From Bacteroidaceae bacterium (GTDB taxonomy: Bacteria; Bacteroidota; Bacteroidia; Bacteroidales; Bacteroidaceae): DNA of 46,430 bases. The position numbers and the translations under genes are program-made. The notes beneath the pieces were generated by a model, which was not told the origin of the DNA, searched no databases, and worked only from the letters and a program-made list of their open reading frames with translations. Positions 43,044-46,430 of this stretch are shown here, piece after piece (the first letter of the stretch is position 1; every line of letters begins with the position of its first letter). The stretch lies in assembly GCA_017616445.1 (NCBI GenBank), contig JAFZYE010000020.1:1-46430 (forward strand), in the 5' to 3' direction.

Positions 43044-43865
43044 CTACTTATACATTATCTCACTCAGCGTATGCCTTCCCACAAACCGGCTTTGATCCAC
43101 CTCACCACGAATGCCGTTGATGTGTCCCTTGCATGAGTACTGCCAAATCACATAATCGTTACCGTTCGAGAGGTAAGGTTGTTCTGCCGTGTTGTACATC
43201 GCAATCATAAACAGGAAAGGCTTATAAAACGAATAGCCGGCAAAGTATTTGTTATAGAAGTTACGTCCTGTATAGATGACCGGACGTCGCCCGTATTCTT
43301 CTGTCACAAGTCTGAGGAACTCCTGCAGTCTAGCATGTAGGGTTTCGACAGGTACACCTCCCGTCACCTCGACATCAATGAGTGGCAGCAGATCTTGCTT
43401 CCGTTTGTCTATTACCCGTTTGAAGATGGCAAACTGTCCTGCGGCCGATACTCCAGGACGGAAGAAGTGGTAGCTACCTGCCTTGATGCCGTTCTTGCGA
43501 GCTTCCGCGAAGTTATACTCGTAAGTATCGTCCACCATGTAGTTCGATTCCGTTGCCTTGATGTACACATACCCCACGTTCTTGTCTTTCGCAACTGCAC
43601 GCCAATCTATACGTCCCTGATAGTGGCTCACATCGATTCCATGCAGGTGGTCACCTTCAAATTCCATCTTCCCAATCACAGGTTGCTTGGCTTTAGATGC
43701 AGCGATGTCGGGTGTTGCTTGGTACGAGCTCGCAGGGCCATCGGGTTCAGGCGCAGCAACCATCACCACCTCTCCTTTCTTTATCTTCTTTTTCTTGATG
43801 GCAAAGACTGGAGAGACGACACATAGGGACAATAATATGAATAAAACTCGAGTAATATGTTTCAT
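43044..43865 (-). CDS. GH25 family lysozyme
   Basis: A 273-residue exported muramidase cutting the MurNAc-GlcNAc bond of peptidoglycan. After a signal peptide (MKHITRVLFILLSLCVVSPVFA) comes a basic linker (KKKKIKKGE), then the GH25 barrel from about residue 70: HGIDVSHYQGRIDW, YVYIKATES, GSYHFFRPG and the catalytic pair in PLIDVEVTGG. The end (YVIWQYSCKGHINGIRGEVD) is typical for the family. It stands alone on the minus strand between repeat regions. Confidence 0.93.
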   Translation of the reverse strand: MKHITRVLFILLSLCVVSPVFAIKKKKIKKGEVVMVAAPEPDGPASSYQATPDIAASKAKQPVIGKMEFEGDHLHGIDVSHYQGRIDWRAVAKDKNVGYVYIKATESNYMVDDTYEYNFAEARKNGIKAGSYHFFRPGVSAAGQFAIFKRVIDKRKQDLLPLIDVEVTGGVPVETLHARLQEFLRLVTEEYGRRPVIYTGRNFYNKYFAGYSFYKPFLFMIAMYNTAEQPYLSNGNDYVIWQYSCKGHINGIRGEVDQSRFVGRHTLSEIMYK

Positions 43866-43878
43866 TAATTTATTCTTA

Positions 43879-43963
43879 GAAGTTATCGGCCGTTGGCCTC
43901 GAAGTTATCACTCCGCTCGAAGTTATCACTACGTTCGAAGTTATCGCTTCGCTCGACGATACC
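43879..43963. repeat. CGAAGTTATCACTACGTTCG repeat, inverted copy C
   Basis: Four tandem units of CGAAGTTATCRCTNCGYT type, including one with the hairpin GGCCGTTGGCC. It is the reverse complement of copies A and B and ends in CGACGATACC. Confidence 0.87.
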
Positions 43964-43983
43964 ATAGGGCGTCACTGTCAAAG

Positions 43984-44367
43984 TCACAACTCATCTTCTA
44001 TCCTTTTATTATTATTGATGGCTTGACAATAGGCGTTGAGTACGGCACTTGTCGTCTCTATCTTGTCCCACATTTCGTTTGTCGTCTCGTCGTTATAATA
44101 ACCAACATCGTGGCTTAGTATGATATAGTAGCGACATTCTTCAAGACTTCCTTGAGCAATATTGAAGAACCTCAGTTTGTCTGCTTTAGATACCTTTCGA
44201 TATCCTTCTGCAATGTTAGCGGCAATTGAGACAGCTGCACGCTGAAACTGTGGTACAAGTGCGTATTTTTCGTCGTCAGGGAACATCTTCTTTGTTGCAT
44301 AAAATGTCAATACAAACTCATGTGCTTTTTGCCATGCACGAACTTCACGAAATGATTTACTTGCCAT
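43984..44367 (-). CDS. four-helix-bundle protein (S23 / 23S rRNA IVS family)
   Basis: A 127-residue helical protein: FREVRAWQKAHEFVLTFYA, then the signature AAVSIAANIAEGYRK, then GSLEECRYYIILSHDVGY. This family (IVP/S23) includes proteins encoded in 23S rRNA intervening sequences and is structurally related to the Avd accessory protein of diversity-generating retroelements, but neither an rRNA gene nor a reverse transcriptase is in this window. The gene lies between inverted copies of the CGAAGTTATC repeat (43879-43963 and 44445-44520). Function is unknown; a nucleic-acid-binding role is inferred from the family. Confidence 0.9.
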   Translation of the reverse strand: MASKSFREVRAWQKAHEFVLTFYATKKMFPDDEKYALVPQFQRAAVSIAANIAEGYRKVSKADKLRFFNIAQGSLEECRYYIILSHDVGYYNDETTNEMWDKIETTSAVLNAYCQAINNNKRIEDEL

Positions 44368-44444
44368 ATGTTTCAGTCTCTTACGATGTTTTGTAATGTT
44401 GAGTAAGTTGGAAGGCGCTAACTCTCCAAAAGAACCACCTGCTA

Positions 44445-44520
44445 GTATCGTCGAACGTAGTGATAACTCCGAAGTCGCAGGCTGGTAACTTCTTTTACTT
44501 CGAGCAAAGCGATAACTCCT
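44445..44520. repeat. CGAACGTAGTGATAACTT repeat, copy B
   Basis: GTATCGTCGAACGTAGTGAT, AACTCCGAAGTCGCAGGCTG, then CTTCGAGCAAAGCGATAACT. It is closely similar to copy A and inverted relative to copy C. It ends 8 bp from the DUF1846 stop codon. Confidence 0.87.
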
Positions 44521-44527
44521 TATTCTC

Positions 44528-45994
44528 TTACCTCTTCTTCACCGGATCACACGTCAATCCCACACCAAGCTTCTTGAAGATCTTACGATCCACCTCGCTC
44601 AGCATCACGGTACAATGCGCCTGACAACCACGAAGTTCAGGCAGACTCTCGAGGGCCTTACGGCAGTTCTCATCGTGCGTGCTTAATACAGAAAGAGCGA
44701 CAAGCACCTCATCGGTATGCAGACGCGGGTTGTTGCCACCCAGATATTCTGTCTTGGTCTTCTGAATAGGTTCAATCAAATCCTGTGGAATCAGCTTGAG
44801 TGTATGGTCAATACCAGCCAATTCCTTGGTGGCATTCAGGATGAGTGCCGCACTAGGACCGAGCAACGCACTTTCTTCAGATGTGATAATGGTACCGTCA
44901 GCCAATTCGATGGCAGCACAAGCCTTACCCAGCGACTGTTCCTTACGTTCCTTTGCGGCCACGGTGGTCTTACGGTAAGCGCTGTTGATATTGGCCTGCT
45001 TAAACAGCAAGGCAATCTTGCTCACCTCGTTATCGTTTCCGTCACCATTAGCCAAGTGGTTCAGTGCTGTGTAGTAGCGGCGGATAATCTCGTTCTTCGA
45101 TGCATCCTGACACACTTCATCATCAGAGATACAGAAGCCTACCATGTTCACACCCATGTCTGTAGGCGACTTATATGGGTTCTGACCATAGATGCCTTCG
45201 AACAAAGCGTTGAGTACAGGGAATATCTCAATGTCGCGATTGTAGTTGATGGCAATCTTGCCGTAAGCCTCATAGTGGAACGGGTCAATCATGTTCACGT
45301 CGTTCAGGTCTGCTGTAGCAGCCTCGTATGCGATGTTCACAGGATGCTTCAGCGGGAGGTTCCACACAGGGAAGGTCTCGAATTTCGCATAACCAGCCTC
45401 GATGCCACGCTGGTGCTCCTGATACAACTGACTTAGGCAGACGGCCATCTTTCCGCTACCAGGACCTGGAGCTGTCACGATGACCAGCGGACGGGTGGTC
45501 TTCACGTAGTCGTTCTTTCCGAATCCTTCTTCCGAGTCGATGAGAGCCACGTTCGAAGGATAGCCTTCGATGGTGTAGTGAAAGTACGACTGGATGCCCA
45601 TACGTTTCAGACGTTGGCTGTACGCGTCGGCCGAACTCTGTCCGTTATAGTGCGTGATGACCACGCTGCTTACCAAGAAGCCACGTTTCTGAAACTCCTC
45701 ACGCAGACGCAACACGTCCATGTCGTAGGTGATACCCAAGTCGCCACGCACCTTCTGCTTCTCGATGTCCACAGCACTTATCACGATTACGATTTCTGCG
45801 CTATCGCTCAGCTGCTGTAACATCTTCAACTTACTGTCTGGCTGGAATCCAGGCAACACACGGCTGGCATGGTGGTCGTCAAAGAGTTTGCCACCCAATT
45901 CCAGGTACAACTTATTACCGAACTGAGCTATGCGCTCCTTGATATGTTCAGATTGGATTTTTACGTATTTGTCGTTGTCAAAACCGTATTTCAT
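44528..45994 (-). CDS. DUF1846 family protein
   Basis: A 488-residue cytoplasmic protein of a family of unknown function found across Bacteroidota and Firmicutes. The N-terminal domain (YGFDNDKYVKIQSEHIKERI; LYLELGGKLFDDHHASRVLPGF) is followed by a P-loop-like stretch TAPGPGSGKMAVCLSQLY and a C-terminal alpha/beta region ending GVGLTCDPVKKR. Its length matches the family. A nucleotide-dependent role is suggested by the P-loop-like motif but no reaction is known to me. The promoter element is at 46048-46055; the gene is monocistronic. Confidence 0.92.
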   Translation of the reverse strand: MKYGFDNDKYVKIQSEHIKERIAQFGNKLYLELGGKLFDDHHASRVLPGFQPDSKLKMLQQLSDSAEIVIVISAVDIEKQKVRGDLGITYDMDVLRLREEFQKRGFLVSSVVITHYNGQSSADAYSQRLKRMGIQSYFHYTIEGYPSNVALIDSEEGFGKNDYVKTTRPLVIVTAPGPGSGKMAVCLSQLYQEHQRGIEAGYAKFETFPVWNLPLKHPVNIAYEAATADLNDVNMIDPFHYEAYGKIAINYNRDIEIFPVLNALFEGIYGQNPYKSPTDMGVNMVGFCISDDEVCQDASKNEIIRRYYTALNHLANGDGNDNEVSKIALLFKQANINSAYRKTTVAAKERKEQSLGKACAAIELADGTIITSEESALLGPSAALILNATKELAGIDHTLKLIPQDLIEPIQKTKTEYLGGNNPRLHTDEVLVALSVLSTHDENCRKALESLPELRGCQAHCTVMLSEVDRKIFKKLGVGLTCDPVKKR

Positions 45995-46047
45995 CTCTTT
46001 TTTCCTTTTGGTTATGAATTATCTTTTTGCTATCAAAATACGGGTTA

Positions 46048-46055
46048 CAAAGTTA
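46048..46055 (-). promoter_or_regulatory. -7 element (TAACTTTG) of the DUF1846 gene
   Basis: CAAAGTTA on the plus strand, about 54 bp before the ATG. On the minus strand the context is GGATTATTTCGTAACTTTG, again like the repeat-type promoters, though without the ATGCATTATG words. Confidence 0.7.
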
Positions 46056-46187
46056 CGAAATAATCCGATACGCTGAACCGCTCTTTAGAATTAATTTGGT
46101 AAAAAAGGTTGTTTTTCTTCTCGTATCTTCACCGTTTGACTTTTTCGCGTTTGACATTCCACCATTTTGGTTACTGATGGGATATTA
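46056..46187. other. non-coding stretch between the DUF1846 promoter and the palindrome array
   Basis: AT-rich with no credible gene. A 34-codon minus-strand frame exists (starting MSNAKKSNGEDTRRK) but overlaps the promoter and has no support. Confidence 0.5.
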
Positions 46188-46268
46188 GTCCCAGCGTGGG
46201 ACCGTCATAGTCCCAAAGTGGGACCGTTTCAGTCCCAATGTGGGACCGCCATGGTCCCAGCGTGGGAC
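46188..46268. repeat. array of four GTCCCANNGTGGGAC palindromes, 22-bp period
   Basis: Units start at 46188, 46210, 46232 and 46254, exactly 22 bp apart. Each is GTCCCA, three bases (GCG, AAG, ATG, GCG), TGGGAC; spacers are CGTCATA, CGTTTCA and CGCCATG. Arms are perfectly conserved while centres and spacers vary, which points to selection on the palindromes or to a spreading element. Confidence 0.92.
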
Positions 46269-46331
46269 TTCGTTCGTTGTCGCTGACGTCTGCCTTTTCC
46301 TGAAATTACTTGTCAGTTTTCACCTGGTTAA

Positions 46332-46381
46332 ACTGAATTACTTGACATTCTTATGAATTACATACTGAATTACTTGACATT
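46332..46381. repeat. direct repeat ACTGAATTACTTGACATT
   Basis: Two identical 18-bp copies, at 46332-46349 and 46364-46381, separated by 14 bp. Confidence 0.85.
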
Positions 46382-46423
46382 TATTATAGGGACAAACTCT
46401 TCGCCTGTTTTTTCTATTTCGCT

Positions 46424-46430
46424 GCAAAGA
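46424..46430 (-). promoter_or_regulatory. possible truncated -7 element at the window edge
   Basis: CAAAGA at the right end reads TCTTTG on the minus strand, as in TATCTTTG. The upstream part is outside the window. A transcript from here would cross the direct repeat and the palindrome array. Confidence 0.3.

Noticed and set aside
43984..44367. Diversity-generating retroelement accessory gene (Avd)
   Set aside because: Same fold family, but there is no reverse transcriptase, template repeat or variable repeat in the window.
46089..46157. Small minus-strand gene of 34 codons near 46056-46157
   Set aside because: It overlaps the DUF1846 promoter and has biased composition without family resemblance.
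46188..46268. CRISPR-like array
   Set aside because: Spacers are only 7 bp, units are 15-bp palindromes with a fixed 22-bp period, and no cas genes are present.

Overview
This looks like a stretch of chromosome from a Bacteroidota bacterium, most probably a gut or rumen Prevotella-type organism (Prevotellaceae/Bacteroidales). The evidence is the promoter style (TTTG, about 20 bp, then TAnnTTTG, with little Shine-Dalgarno use), the gene order nusB-yajC-ybbR-coaE-DUF5606 and pyrB-pyrI-ileS-lspA-DUF4296, surface lipoproteins, C-terminal type IX secretion tails, and families such as DUF4369, DUF5715, DUF3276/PUR and DUF1846. I saw no prophage, integrase, transposase, CRISPR array or susC/susD pair. 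All genes appear intact.

Layout. 1-592: a possible gene 3' end, a short TTTAGAC repeat, a well-folding candidate RNA (about 178-294) and the promoter of a CE15 glucuronoyl esterase. 593-4274: CE15 esterase and a large surface lipoprotein, convergent with a small DUF4369-like exported protein. 4464-8028: overlapping operon panC-panD-proB-proA. 8190-10910: ppdK on the minus strand, divergent from a CapA-like/NlpC-P60 fusion (11081-12547). 12770-16576: a giant CotH/lamin-tail T9SS cargo protein. 16807-18603: YgiQ radical SAM. 18648-21218: GH30 with a T9SS tail. 21256-24591 (minus): nusB-yajC-ybbR-coaE-DUF5606. 24720-26706: PUR protein, tRNA-Cys (minus) and tilS. 26717-29653 (minus): radical SAM/SPASM enzyme, CNNM-type transporter, upp. 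29930-35893: macro-like protein, DUF5715, truA, a 900-residue MG2-type exported protein, and a canonical CapA lipoprotein. 36007-42999: pyrB-pyrI-ileS-lspA-DUF4296 plus a 59-codon small gene. 43044-45994 (minus): GH25 lysozyme, four-helix-bundle protein, DUF1846. 45995-46430: a promoter, a four-unit palindrome array and a direct repeat.

Function. Most genes are housekeeping: pantothenate/CoA (panC, panD, coaE), proline (proB, proA), pyrimidines (pyrBI, upp), tRNA modification and charging (tilS, truA, ileS, tRNA-Cys), lipoprotein maturation (lspA) and C4/C3 carbon flow (ppdK). The accessory layer is envelope-directed: glucuronoxylan-type enzymes (CE15 and GH30), wall hydrolases (NlpC/P60, GH25, an M15-like DUF5715) and T9SS cargo.

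The most unusual feature is the density of short repeat families outside and inside genes. GC-rich palindromes are translated in frame inside ileS (twice), a DUF4296 lipoprotein and a DUF5715 protein. A GAAAAGTG-type repeat encodes the signal peptide of a lipoprotein. A roughly 90-bp repeat carries a complete -7 promoter element and sits upstream of both panC and pyrB. Many different repeat phrases begin exactly at stop codons. Together these suggest a genome in which small repeats are actively added at gene borders and are sometimes absorbed as promoters, stop codons, signal peptides or protein loops.
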